From the NCBI GenBank assembly GCA_964575975.1, contig CAZNTU010000237.1, forward strand, positions 1 to 8,776: 8,776 nucleotides of DNA, given 5' to 3'. The stretch comes from G963674505 sp964575975. GTDB lineage: Bacteria > Desulfobacterota > Desulfobacteria > Desulfobacterales > SKZT01. The notes beneath the pieces were generated by a model. The model was not told the DNA's origin. It ran no database searches and saw only the letters and a program-made list of their open reading frames with translations. Shown piece by piece: positions 1-5,719 of this stretch; position 1 is the first letter of the stretch, and the number at the start of each line of letters is the position of its first letter. A program made the position numbers and the translations under genes.

Positions 1-941
1 ACACCCAAAAGGCCTTGGCCGGCGAGGTGGTTTCCGGCGACACGACATTCAGGGGAATCATTTACGAGAACCGTTGCCAACCGATCATGGACGAGGAGGA
101 GAAAATCGTCGGGGCGATCGGCGTCGCGATCGATGTTACGGAGCGAAAAAAGGCGCAAGAAGCATTGTTTCATTTGAACGAAACTCTGGAGAAGCAGGTC
201 GCCGATCGCACTAGGCTGGCCGAGGCTCGCGCCAACCAGCTCCAGGCCCTGGCGGTGGAGCTGATCGAGGCCGAGGAGCGGGAAAGGCGAAGGATCGCCA
301 TGCTGCTGCACGACGACCTTCAGCAAATGCTGGCGGCCACGAAGTTTCAGATTCAGGCCGCCCAAGGCGGCGAATCCCCCGACCCGATTCTTCGGGAGGC
401 CATTGTATTGCTCGAGGAGTCGATCGAGAAATCGCGAAGCCTTTCCCACGAACTCAGCCCTCCCGTACTGTCCCATTCCGACTTGTCCGGAGCGCTATCC
501 TGGCTGGCGAAGCGCATGGGCGAGAAGTTCGGCCTGCAAATCGAAACTAGCTCGAACGCTGAGATGCCTTTCGAGAACGAATCGTTGAAATTGTTTGTTT
601 TCCGGGCGGTGCAGGAGCTTCTTTTCAACGTCGCGAAGCACGCGGGCGTGAAAACCGCACGAATCGACTACGACTGCTCGAAGAGAGGCCTTTTCATCGC
701 GGTCAGCGACAATGGACGGGGATTCGATCCGGAATCGCTCGACAGTTTCGGCGACAATGTCGGTTTGGGCCTTCTGAGCATGCGCGAGAGGGCCCGCCAC
801 ATGGGCGTGAAGCTGGAAATAGAAAGCAGGTACGGTATGGGCAGCCGATTCGTCCTGTCCGTTCCCGCGAGGGGATCGGAGGCGGCGGGAGCCGATATTG
901 CCTTTCCGGAGGTCGATCAAGCGCCGCGCGAATCGGCCTGA
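1..941 (+). CDS. NarL-type sensor histidine kinase, 3' part (5' end outside window)
   Basis: The frame is open from base 3 to a TGA at 939-941, so the true start lies upstream. In order it encodes the end of a PAS/PAC domain (through the IDVTERKKAQEAL segment near 130-170), a coiled-coil linker, a HisKA_3 dimerisation and phosphoacceptor domain, and an HATPase_c ATP-binding domain. The phosphoacceptor is the His at 309-311 in the LLHDDLQQ motif typical of HPK7 (NarX/DegS-like) kinases. The N-box Asn is at 627-629 (ELLFNVAKHAG), the G1 box DNGRGFD starts at 708, and the G2 box GLGLLSMRERA starts at 762. All catalytic boxes look intact. Such kinases autophosphorylate and pass phosphate to a LuxR/NarL-type response regulator. 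No regulator gene follows, so the partner is probably upstream or elsewhere. The visible part has no membrane segment; the signal sensed cannot be read from this portion. Confidence 0.93.
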   Translation, partial: TQKALAGEVVSGDTTFRGIIYENRCQPIMDEEEKIVGAIGVAIDVTERKKAQEALFHLNETLEKQVADRTRLAEARANQLQALAVELIEAEERERRRIAMLLHDDLQQMLAATKFQIQAAQGGESPDPILREAIVLLEESIEKSRSLSHELSPPVLSHSDLSGALSWLAKRMGEKFGLQIETSSNAEMPFENESLKLFVFRAVQELLFNVAKHAGVKTARIDYDCSKRGLFIAVSDNGRGFDPESLDSFGDNVGLGLLSMRERARHMGVKLEIESRYGMGSRFVLSVPARGSEAAGADIAFPEVDQAPRESA

Positions 942-960
942 ACCGATAATAAAAAGCAAC

Positions 961-997
961 AAAAAAAGGCGACTCGGCGGATTTTCCGCCGAGCCGC
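961..997 (-). terminator. Intrinsic terminator of the PRC-barrel gene
   Basis: On the minus strand a GC-rich hairpin is followed by seven T residues (complement of 961-967) and then further T-rich sequence. The core stem is nine perfect pairs, CTCGGCGGA at 973-981 with TCCGCCGAG at 985-993, around a three-base loop. It extends past one A-C mismatch by three more pairs (969-971 with 995-997). The T-tract lies on the minus-strand side only, so it serves the PRC-barrel gene and is not an obvious terminator for the converging kinase gene. Confidence 0.9.
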
Positions 998-1029
998 ATT
1001 CCGCAGCGCTATTCAGGCGCATGTATATG

Positions 1030-1059
1030 CCGGGAGACGGCGAATGCGCCATCTCCCGG
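1030..1059. repeat. Perfect-arm inverted repeat in the PRC gene 3' untranslated region
   Basis: CCGGGAGA (1030-1037) pairs with TCTCCCGG (1052-1059). Inside, after one C-A mismatch, GGCG (1039-1042) pairs with CGCC (1047-1050) around a four-base AATG loop, giving 12 pairs in total. There is no T-tract on either side, so it is not a normal terminator. It lies in the roughly 150-base stretch between the PRC-barrel stop codon and that gene's terminator. An RNA-stabilising or processing hairpin is a reasonable guess only. Confidence 0.6.
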
Positions 1060-1151
1060 TCTGGCTTGAAGTCTCGAACTTCGGACCTTTCCGGCGAAGG
1101 CACGTACTTGAATATCATGCCCGCTCTACCAAAGGGTCCGACGCCGATCGA

Positions 1152-1712
1152 CTATTGCGTTCTACTCTCCCTTTCCTCCAGCTCGCCCCCCTGGTACCGA
1201 GAGCCTTGCTCCTGCTGCTGTTCCTGGACGGATCCCGACTGCTGGCCCTGCCCGAAAAAGCCGCGAACTTCCTGCTGAAACTGCTGCTCGGTCAGTTTGC
1301 TGTATTGGTCTTCGTTTACGGTGGGAGCGTTATCCAATTTCTGCTTCTCGATGTCCACCACCAGGGAATCCTCCTGCACCTGTGCGTTTGCCGCCTGCCA
1401 AGGAATGGGGACCTTTTCCCCGCCGACGCCCAAAACCTCGCCTTTCGACAGGATGATATATTTCACTTCGCCTTGGCTGTCGAACAGGATTTCGGACAGT
1501 TCGCCCAGCTCTTCTCCCTGCTGGTTCTTGACCGATTTTCCTACCAGCTTGCTCGCTTCGTGAATGTCTCCGCCTTGGCTCGCCTGCTGGGTTTGCATCT
1601 CGCTCCGTTGCGTCATAGAGCCCGTTCTTTCTTGTTCCGCCGCAAAGGACGGTCCTATGAAAAGCGCCGTTCCAAATAAAACGGTTGTAATGGCAGTTCC
1701 GATTTTTTTCAT
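1152..1712 (-). CDS. Secreted PRC-barrel domain protein
   Basis: The protein is 186 residues. A Sec signal peptide is evident: KK near the N-terminus, a hydrophobic stretch at about 7-21, and a likely cleavage after PSFA at residue 24. A Q/S/T-rich linker follows, then a PRC-barrel domain at about 52-125 beginning ASKLVGKSVKNQQGEELGE and including a typical SEILFDSQGEVKYIILS strand pair. The C-terminal 35 or so residues are Gln/Glu/Gly-rich low complexity. PRC-barrels are small beta-barrels found in photosynthetic reaction-centre H subunits, RimM and many stress-linked or envelope proteins of proteobacteria; the function here is unknown. The ATG start is supported by the CAGGAGA ribosome-binding site seven bases upstream. 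The gene stands alone, with its own terminator at 961-997 and a long upstream spacer. Confidence 0.88.
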   Translation of the reverse strand: MKKIGTAITTVLFGTALFIGPSFAAEQERTGSMTQRSEMQTQQASQGGDIHEASKLVGKSVKNQQGEELGELSEILFDSQGEVKYIILSKGEVLGVGGEKVPIPWQAANAQVQEDSLVVDIEKQKLDNAPTVNEDQYSKLTEQQFQQEVRGFFGQGQQSGSVQEQQQEQGSRYQGGELEERESRTQ

Positions 1713-1801
1713 TTTATTGTCTCCTGTTTTTCGCTATTTAAATTCCATCTTCAACGTCATGCGTAATCCCCGCCGGCGGACTTCCCGTTCGGTGGCTTCC
1801 C

Positions 1802-1832
1802 GATCGAATTTTTATGGTCGCGTCATTCGATC
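1802..1832. repeat. Inverted repeat with GATCGAAT half-sites
   Basis: GATCGAAT at 1802-1809 is repeated inverted as ATTCGATC at 1825-1832, with a 15-base AT-leaning spacer. It lies about 90-120 bases upstream of the PRC-barrel start codon, a plausible regulator-binding position. No regulator family is recognised from the half-site. Confidence 0.45.
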
Positions 1833-1985
1833 CGGGCACTGACCCCGGAAGCCCGTCGGCTTGTCGATACGGCAAATCTAAACAGCGGACGTCTTTTGGG
1901 TAATGCGGAATATAGAGTATTTATGCTTTCGGAACTTCCTAACCTCTCTTGCCGAACGCTTTCCGGTCCAGCCGATGGTTGGTCG

Positions 1986-1999
1986 ATCGAATATTCGAT
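1986..1999. repeat. Perfect 14-base palindrome with the same half-site
   Basis: ATCGAATATTCGAT is a perfect palindrome made of the same ATCGAAT/ATTCGAT halves seen at 1802-1832, here with no spacer. It is ten bases beyond the stop codon of the remnant at 2010-2282. It could be an operator or chance; the heptamer also occurs inside coding sequence elsewhere in the window (near 723 and 5501). Confidence 0.4.
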
Positions 2000-2009
2000 T
2001 CGGACGGTT

Positions 2010-2282
2010 TCATTTACTGAACACGATGCGCACCAATTCGCCCGCGGCCATTTCGAACTCCCCGGTCACGATGATCGAGCCTGTGCGACGCGGCTCGTAC
2101 ACGTCTGTATAGACATGCTCAGGGAGATCTTCCGGATGTCGAATAAGCCACGCCCCCGGAGGGACCTCCGATCGCAACCGGCGGCACTCTCCCGGCAGGG
2201 GCTGATGACCGGGGGGCCGATCGGGATACCATATTCGTCATTCGCCCGGCGGAGGATAGTGCCCCTTGGGAATCTTATTAGC
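2010..2282 (-). pseudogene. Truncated Pro-rich PPPGEC..WYPDRPPGHQ protein, in-frame UGA at 2238-2240
   Basis: Read on the minus strand this frame encodes IPKGHYPPPGE, then a TGA, then RIWYPDRPPGHQ, followed by PPGAWLIRHP and a terminal stretch ending VRIVFSK and TGA (2010-2012). The residues match, from memory, a motif found in small uncharacterised proteobacterial envelope proteins (GHxPPPGECRIWYPxRPPGHQPPP, then a VPPGAWLI segment), in which the position of this UGA is normally Cys. A TAA at 2283-2285 closes the frame only 14 codons before the UGA, and there is no ATG, GTG or TTG start among those codons. The usual N-terminal part is therefore missing. The simplest reading is a 5'-truncated, decaying gene with a TGC-to-TGA change. 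Selenocysteine or sequencing error cannot be excluded. Function of the family is unknown to me. Confidence 0.68.
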
Positions 2283-2375
2283 TTATTAAGTACTCGGAAC
2301 GAAACAAAGCAGTCTCCGTTGCGCGAAATGTATCGACTGCAAGAGAGTTGGCATATTTATTTCGTTCTGCGGCCC

Positions 2376-2582
2376 TTATGTCATTTTGCCCGAAGCCCTG
2401 AAATCGTCGAGACTCCGTTTTTCGACGAGTACTACCGACCCTTTCGCCTTCACGGCCGTCAATTCGCCGTTCTCCAGCAATTGGTATATAATTTTACGGC
2501 CTACGCCCAGATATTTCGCGGCTTCCGACACCGTAAGCAACGGCGCCGACACATATTCTTGTTCTAGGTCCTTGAACGGCAT
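2376..2582 (-). CDS. Excisionase-family helix-turn-helix protein, 68 residues
   Basis: The chosen ATG at 2580-2582 gives a 68-residue protein, MPFKDLEQEY to ASGKMT. A winged helix-turn-helix of the excisionase/MerR-like type covers about residues 15-60: LLTVSEAAKYLGVGRKIIYQ supplies the two helices and GELTAVKAKGSVVL the wing, and a KRSLDDF segment closes the domain. It is probably a small DNA-binding protein. Family members act as phage or plasmid excisionases (Xis), or as stand-alone regulators. A GGAG lies 11 bases upstream of the ATG, a somewhat long spacing. The frame continues open to 2858, but that extension has no recognisable domain and reads like non-coding sequence, so I excluded it. 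No integrase, att-like repeat or phage gene is visible nearby, so an excisionase role is not supported here. Confidence 0.75.
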   Translation of the reverse strand: MPFKDLEQEYVSAPLLTVSEAAKYLGVGRKIIYQLLENGELTAVKAKGSVVLVEKRSLDDFRASGKMT

Positions 2583-2960
2583 TTTGAATTGTACTCCATT
2601 ACTATTGATAAGCGTTAAAACCCTAGATTTGAACAATTTGCTTGTTCCGACGGAATATAAAATTAAGCGCCGTCCAAAGCGGGACAAATACCGGAATTGT
2701 TGTATATCAGGATCCAGCGGAGGGTATTTACAGTAGGGGCTTGGTTTCAAGATCGGCCATTTCGAGGTTCGCGCGTTTGTTTTTGCGGCTTTAGCCGCGA
2801 ATGAGCTGCCCCCTCCGGTAGCATGGCCCCGGGGCGATGAAAATGGCACCGCAGACATTCTGAAAATTCCGCCGGTTTTTGTTCCGCCAAAACGCCTTGG
2901 CGGCGTTGGATGGGGTGGGTGGGTCGGCGCCCGGACATTGATTACGAGTTCCGAAACGGA
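2583..2960. other. Intergenic region between the HTH gene and phoU
   Basis: About 380 bases hold no gene I can support. Open frames exist on both strands (for example minus 2747-2938) but lack ribosome-binding sites and recognisable domains. The region contains a small hairpin at 2782-2801 (GCGGC/GCCGC core, TTTA loop) and a stronger one at 2884-2903. It must include the 3' end of the pst transcript and the promoter of the HTH gene; neither is clearly marked by sequence. Confidence 0.55.
2884..2903 (-). other. Hairpin downstream of phoU, possible transcript end
   Basis: CCGCCAA (2884-2890) and TTGGCGG (2897-2903) form a perfect seven-pair stem around AACGCC, about 60 bases beyond the phoU stop codon in the direction of transcription. 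There is no T-tract after it on the minus strand, so it does not meet the usual intrinsic-terminator pattern. It may protect the 3' end of the operon mRNA or act with Rho; this is inference. Confidence 0.4.
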
Positions 2961-3634
2961 TCAATCGGAGGTTTCCATGACATAGGCGCTGCCGGTTGCG
3001 ACATAGTATACTTGCTCGGCGACGTTTTTAACGTGGTCCCCGATTCTTTCGCAGCACCTTCCCATGAACAAAAGGGCGGTGGATTCCTGAACGTTTCCGC
3101 GCTCGCTGCCCATGACCTTCTGCAATTGTCCGAAAAGCTGCTCGTAATGCCGGTTTATCTCGACGTCGATCTTCCAGACTTCAATTGCTTTAGCGGCATC
3201 CGAATCCTCGAACGCCTCCAGCACGCCCTTCAGCATGATCGACGCCTGGTCCGCCATCGCCTGGATCTTTTCCACGGGCCCGTCGAGCGCCTTGTCGTCC
3301 AAGTAATGGATATCCTTGGCCATGTTCGCCGCGTAATCGGCGATCCGTTCCAAATCGGACGCGATTTTCAGGCTCGGACCACCATTCTCAAGTCTTTGGC
3401 CAAGGGTTGCCGCATGGCGAGCAAATCGACGGTCATCCGTTCCACTTGACGCTGAAGTTCGTTCACGTTCTTGTCGTCGGCGACTACTTTCATCGCGAGT
3501 TTGCAGTCTCTCTTCCTCAACGCCCCGACTGCGGCGGTCAACTGTTCCAGGCAGCCGTTGCCCATTTGGACAATGCCGTCCTTCAAGCGTTCAAGCTCCT
3601 GGTCGTACGATTTCACGATATGGTTTCCACCCAT
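2961..3634 (-). pseudogene. phoU: phoU, phosphate-signalling regulator, broken by a one-base deletion
   Basis: Two adjacent frames together make one PhoU of about 224 residues, the normal family length. The first runs from the start at 3634 (MGGNHIVKSYDQELERL) to a premature TGA at 3368-3370 after RMVVRA. The second resumes at once with LKIASDLERIADYAANMAKD and ends at 2961. Restoring one base at about 3371-3373 (GCC-CTG instead of GCCTG) rejoins them. Both PhoU half-repeats are present, with metal-binding helices DLERIADYAANMAKD and ERIGDHVKNVAEQ. PhoU is a cytoplasmic helical protein that links PstB activity to the PhoR/PhoB response. The start at 3632-3634 is preceded by AAGG at seven bases; an ATG two codons earlier (3640) is an alternative. 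It follows pstB by 20 bases and is the last gene of the operon. Sequencing error is the main alternative to a real mutation. Confidence 0.9.
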
Positions 3635-3654
3635 TGACATACCTTGTCTATTCT

Positions 3655-4509
3655 TTATCCGAACCTTCCCGTAATATAGTCCTCGGTCAGTTCGTGCCTG
3701 GGGCTGGTGAAGATTTTCGATGTGGGGCCGACTTCGATCAAGTCTCCCAAGTGAAAGTAGGCCGTTCTTTGGGAAACCCTGGAGGCCTGCTGCATGGAAT
3801 GGGTGACGATGGCTATGGAGAAATGTTCCCGAAGCTCGTCGATCAAGTCCTCGATAATCGCCGTCGCAATAGGGTCCAGGGCGGAGCACGGCTCGTCCAT
3901 GAGAATCACTTCGGGGCCGACCGCGATGGTCCTGGCGATGCACAATCTCTGCTGCTGTCCGCCCGAAAGTCCGGTCCCGGGGTGGTCCAGCTGGTCTTTG
4001 ACCTCGTTCCACAGCCCGGCCCTTTTCAGAGAAGTCTCCACAAGCTCGTCCAGCTCGGCCTTGTTCTCCACCAAACCGTGGATTCTGGGACCGTAGGCGA
4101 TGTTTTCGTAGATGGATTTCGGAAAGGGGTTCGGCTTTTGAAAAACCATGCCCACTTGCGCTCGCAAGGCAACGACGTCGATATCCTTGGAATAGACGTC
4201 GTTGCCGTCGATCGCGATTTTCCCCGTCACCCGGCATCCCTCGATGGTATCGTTCATCCGGTTCAGGCATCGGAGAAAAGTCGATTTTCCGCATCCCGAC
4301 GGGCCGATCATGGCGACGACCTCGTTGTTGCCGATGTCGAGGGACACGTTTTTGATGGCTTGCTTTTCACCGTAATACACGTTGACGTCCCGGCAGGTCA
4401 TCCTCGGCCGGTCTATGAACTGCTCGCCGACCGTGTTCCGGTTTTCCCGGGCGACCTTGCCGTCTTCGGCAGGCTTTATTTTTCTTTCGAGTATTTTTTC
4501 TTCGGGCAT
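3655..4509 (-). CDS. pstB: Phosphate ABC transporter ATP-binding protein PstB
   Basis: PstB is the cytoplasmic ATPase of the phosphate importer. With the ATG at 4507-4509 it has 284 residues: an N-terminal tail of about 40, then the ABC domain. The Walker A motif is GPSGCGKST (about 69-77), the Q-loop is VFQKPNPF (about 122-129), the signature is LSGGQQQR (about 181-188), Walker B with the catalytic Glu is VILMDEP (about 201-207), followed by the SALDP D-loop and the THSMQQASR H-loop. All are intact, and CLNRMND and NPFPKSIYENIAYGPR are PstB hallmarks. The start is uncertain: the frame is open to a GTG at 4623, but that extension would translate through the terminator hairpin at 4556-4594. 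ATGs at 4542 and 4401 are alternatives, and none has a good ribosome-binding site. The gene lies after pstS and 20 bases before phoU. Confidence 0.95.
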   Translation of the reverse strand: MPEEKILERKIKPAEDGKVARENRNTVGEQFIDRPRMTCRDVNVYYGEKQAIKNVSLDIGNNEVVAMIGPSGCGKSTFLRCLNRMNDTIEGCRVTGKIAIDGNDVYSKDIDVVALRAQVGMVFQKPNPFPKSIYENIAYGPRIHGLVENKAELDELVETSLKRAGLWNEVKDQLDHPGTGLSGGQQQRLCIARTIAVGPEVILMDEPCSALDPIATAIIEDLIDELREHFSIAIVTHSMQQASRVSQRTAYFHLGDLIEVGPTSKIFTSPRHELTEDYITGRFG

Positions 4510-4542
4510 TTTCCCGCACCAAATTTTCCAATTTCTTTCCAT

Positions 4543-4559
4543 TTCGGAAGTTCCGAAAA
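4543..4559. repeat. 17-base perfect palindrome at the pstS-pstB junction
   Basis: TTTCGGAA-G-TTCCGAAA has eight-base perfect arms about a single central base. It overlaps the A/T-tract of the terminator at 4556-4594 and ends just before the ATG at 4540-4542. One central base is too small for a tight RNA hairpin loop, so a DNA-binding dimer site or chance is more likely than an RNA structure. Confidence 0.5.
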
Positions 4560-4594
4560 AAAGACGGGGCCCGCGACCAATGTCGCGGGGCTCC
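4556..4594 (-). terminator. Intrinsic terminator or attenuator between pstS and pstB
   Basis: On the minus strand, about 35 bases after the pstS stop codon, an eight-pair perfect stem CCCGCGAC/GTCGCGGG (4570-4577 with 4582-4589) surrounds a four-base loop. It can be extended by G-rich/C-rich pairing with one bulge out to 4566/4594. Seven T residues follow on the transcript (complement of 4556-4562). This meets the intrinsic-terminator pattern well. Since pstB and phoU lie downstream with no clear promoter between, it probably works partially, raising pstS mRNA over pstB and phoU mRNA. Confidence 0.85.
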
Positions 4595-4627
4595 CGCTTG
4601 TTTTCGGAAACGATTTCAGACACTAAA

Positions 4628-5680
4628 CTACTTGAGGGCCGTCACCGTATCCAGGTTTTTGACGCTTTGGGCGAAGGCCGCTCTTTCCTGCTCGGGCATG
4701 GGAATCATGCCTTTTTCGGCAAGGTATCCGTCCGGTCCCCAGGCTTTGTCGCTGGCGAATTCTTCCAGGTAAGCCTTCATTCCGGGAATGACCTCCACGT
4801 GCGCTTTCTTGACGTAGAAGTAGAGCGGACGGGAAACCGGGTAGCTGCCGTCGGCGATGTTCTCGAAAGTGGGCTGAACGCCGTCCACGAAAGATCCTTG
4901 GATTTTGTCGGTGTTCTGGTCCAGGAAGCTGAAGCCGAAGATGCCGAACGCGTCTGGGTTGGCATCCAGTTTTTGAACGATCAGGTTGTCGTTTTCGCCC
5001 GCTTCCACGTAGGCGCCGTCCTCGCGAACGGTCTGGCTGACCGCCTTATGCCTGTCCTTGTCGCTCTCCTTCAGGGCCTTGATGGCGTCGAAACTGTCCG
5101 CGCCCGGCTCCATGACCAACTCGACGAACGCGTCCCTGGTACCGGAGGTGGGGGGAGGTCCCAACACCTCGATTTTTTTGTCGGGAAGGCTGGCGTTCAC
5201 GTCCTTCCAGGTCTTGTAGGGATTGGGCGCCAAGTTGCCGCTTCCGGCCGGGTCGGGAACTTCCTTGGCCAGCGCGAGGAACATGTCCTGCGTGGTCAGC
5301 TTGATGGGTTCGGCTTTCTTGCTGTTGGCGAAGACGATTCCGTCGTAGCCGATCTTGACTTCCACGACGTCGTTGACGCCGTTGGCCTTGCAGGTATCCA
5401 GTTCGGACTGCTTGATTCGCCTGGAGGCGTTGGCGATGTCGGGATGCTCCACGCCCACGCCCGCGCAAAACAGCTTCAACCCTCCGCCGGAACCGGTGGA
5501 TTCGATTTTCGGCGTCTTGAACTGGGTCGTCTTCCCGAACTGCTCCGCCACCACGGTTGCGAAGGGATAGACGGTCGAGGAACCCACGATGCTGATGTAG
5601 TCCCTGGCCGACTGCGCGAACGACACGCCACTGGTCAGAAGAAAAATTGCCGCCGATGCCAACACTGCTTTTTTGATCAT
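4628..5680 (-). CDS. pstS: Periplasmic phosphate-binding protein PstS
   Basis: PstS binds phosphate in the periplasm and delivers it to PstC/PstA. The 350-residue length is normal for the family. A signal peptide occupies residues 1-22 (MIKKAV, hydrophobic core, cleavage after VSFA). Phosphate-binding loops are recognisable: IVGSSTVYPF (31-40), TGSGGG (62-67) and TSGTRDAF (178-185). Cys72 and Cys97 are the only obvious cysteine pair and could form a disulfide, which is inference. The N-terminal ISIVGSSTVYPFATVVAEQF and the AFGIFGFSFLDQN segment fit the subgroup of PstS whose phosphate sites are close to SphX/PstS of proteobacteria. The start has the best ribosome-binding site in the window. 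The gene lies 39 bases after pstA and is followed by a terminator, an internal position that differs from the common pstS-first order. Confidence 0.95.
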   Translation of the reverse strand: MIKKAVLASAAIFLLTSGVSFAQSARDYISIVGSSTVYPFATVVAEQFGKTTQFKTPKIESTGSGGGLKLFCAGVGVEHPDIANASRRIKQSELDTCKANGVNDVVEVKIGYDGIVFANSKKAEPIKLTTQDMFLALAKEVPDPAGSGNLAPNPYKTWKDVNASLPDKKIEVLGPPPTSGTRDAFVELVMEPGADSFDAIKALKESDKDRHKAVSQTVREDGAYVEAGENDNLIVQKLDANPDAFGIFGFSFLDQNTDKIQGSFVDGVQPTFENIADGSYPVSRPLYFYVKKAHVEVIPGMKAYLEEFASDKAWGPDGYLAEKGMIPMPEQERAAFAQSVKNLDTVTALK

Positions 5681-5684
5681 TTGG

Positions 5685-5693
5685 ACCTCCTTT
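5685..5693 (-). promoter_or_regulatory. Strong ribosome-binding site of pstS
   Basis: AAAGGAGGT on the minus strand is a full anti-Shine-Dalgarno match, with four bases left before the ATG at 5678-5680. It is clearly stronger than the sites of pstC, pstA, pstB and phoU, consistent with high PstS output from an internal operon position. Confidence 0.8.
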
Positions 5694-5719
5694 GAAATTG
5701 ATTGAATCTATTGTTTAAA

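Larger units (their letters stand above)
1713..2009. other. Intergenic region upstream of the PRC-barrel gene
   Basis: I see no credible coding sequence on either strand here; open stretches lack start signals and recognisable motifs. It should hold the minus-strand promoter of the PRC-barrel gene, but I could not identify convincing -35/-10 boxes. Its notable content is a repeated ATTCGAT half-site, listed separately at 1802-1832 and 1986-1999. Confidence 0.6.

Noticed and set aside
2210..2240. Functional selenocysteine insertion at the UGA
   Set aside because: Not accepted as a call: the gene has no start and no N-terminal part, and the nearby stem lacks clear SECIS loop features. Kept only as a question in the findings.
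1896..2567. Plus-strand open frame of 223 codons over the region of the remnant and HTH gene
   Set aside because: The minus strand explains both halves (family motif remnant and HTH domain), and the plus-strand protein has no recognisable motif or ribosome-binding site.
2583..2858. 92-codon N-terminal extension of the HTH frame
   Set aside because: Its translation shows no domain, and the internal ATG at 2582 gives a compact protein of normal size for the family.
2747..2938. Minus-strand 63-codon frame containing a CLRCH (CxxCH) haem-like motif
   Set aside because: No signal peptide, no ribosome-binding site, no family resemblance; a single CxxCH arises easily by chance.
4510..4623. N-terminal extension of pstB starting at a GTG four bases after pstS
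   Set aside because: It would encode the terminator hairpin and makes the protein longer than usual; the GTG has no ribosome-binding site.
4382..5695. Long plus-strand open frame of 437 codons opposite pstS and pstB
   Set aside because: It is antisense to two clearly recognised genes, has no family motif, and crosses the terminator; high GC at codon position three creates such shadows.
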